64,000 nt of DNA from Chromobotia macracanthus (taxonomy: Eukaryota; Chordata; Actinopteri; Cypriniformes; Botiidae): positions 1,259,501 to 1,323,500 of the forward strand of contig JAZGTH010000067.1 of the NCBI GenBank assembly GCA_036877525.1. Direction: 5' to 3'. The notes beneath the pieces were generated by a model. That model did no database searches. It saw nothing but the letters and a program-made list of their open reading frames with translations, and was not told the DNA's origin. Each line of letters begins with the position of its first letter. Positions within the stretch are counted from its first letter, which is position 1. Shown one piece after another: positions 63,761-64,000 of the stretch. A program made the translations under genes and the position numbers.

Positions 63761-64000
63761 GAGAGAGATCATGGCTTCTCTCTCAGACTCTATCACACAC
63801 CATGTCCCACACACAGACGGTCAGCCTATTCTTTTCTCTGCTCTCATCACAATAAAGGTATCATATACAACTGTTGGTAAGTGTGAGGTTTGGTTTCAGA
63901 AGAGTGCTACTACCCAGACGTCTTTGCAGCATAATGTCAGTGTAGACACAGAGCAGCACAGGACAGAGGGTGGTATGGACAGGACCTCAGAAGAGTGTGA

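Larger units (their letters stand above)
52677..64000. other. Gene-free 11.3 kb region
   Basis: No exon chain, tRNA or transposon protein was recognised on either strand; all ORFs are short and lack family resemblance. It contains a T-run at 56512-56532, mixed GT/GC repeats near 57865-57902 and a CT repeat at 61214-61251. Human KIF23 is followed by RPLP1 and TLE3; neither gene is visible here. Three denser patches are listed separately. Confidence 0.6.

Overview
The window is vertebrate nuclear DNA, almost certainly from a teleost fish. Every recognisable gene is a multi-exon vertebrate gene with GT-AG introns. Introns are short (whole genes fit in 1-7 kb), proteins read as close relatives of their human counterparts, and simple repeats and minisatellites are abundant. 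The species cannot be fixed from sequence alone. I assembled seven protein-coding genes exon by exon, with reading phase checked across every junction: bcl2l13 (last exon only, +), bid (-), dennd11 (+), rapsn (-), kbtbd4 (-), ddb2 (-) and kif23 (+). There is also a decayed wee-family kinase next to dennd11.

Layout. 1-5.7 kb: the 3' exon of bcl2l13 converges on complete three-exon bid, the same arrangement as on human 22q11.21. 6.36-17.49 kb: an 11 kb satellite built from two words (12 bp and 20 bp) with a higher-order period near 2.0/2.3 kb, about 4.2 kb as a dimer. 17.7-19.1 kb: remnants of a wee2-like kinase pseudogene on the minus strand. 19.66-23.3 kb: dennd11 in nine exons (human DENND11 and WEE2 are neighbours on 7q34). 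27.3-41.7 kb: three minus-strand genes in a row, rapsn (8 exons), kbtbd4 (4 exons) and ddb2 (10 exons), all from the block equivalent to human 11p11.2. 42.8-49.9 kb: kif23 in 24 exons (human 15q23), divergent from ddb2. 50.97-52.68 kb: a 29 bp minisatellite with a damaged centre. 52.7-64 kb: no gene found, but three patches look like candidate conserved non-coding elements.

Functions. bcl2l13 and bid are mitochondrial BCL2-family members. bid keeps the caspase-8 site and a BH3 helix. rapsn clusters acetylcholine receptors at the neuromuscular junction. kbtbd4 and ddb2 are both substrate receptors of cullin-RING ligases (CUL3 and CUL4-DDB1). kif23 is the centralspindlin kinesin of cytokinesis, and its promoter carries CCAAT/CHR-type elements typical of G2/M genes. 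dennd11 is a DENN-family protein.

Most notable: (1) the two-word higher-order satellite lying between two ancestral linkage blocks and beside a dead wee kinase; (2) ddb2 intron 1, almost entirely a minisatellite holding about 50 forkhead-type GTAAACA cores; (3) an 11 bp polypyrimidine array filling half of the ddb2-kif23 divergent promoter interval; (4) a GC-AG intron in rapsn, an in-frame 45-nt cassette exon in kif23 and two short stop-free introns divisible by three; (5) an unidentified plus-strand exon-like block inside rapsn. I see no prokaryotic-type system, CRISPR array or viral gene.
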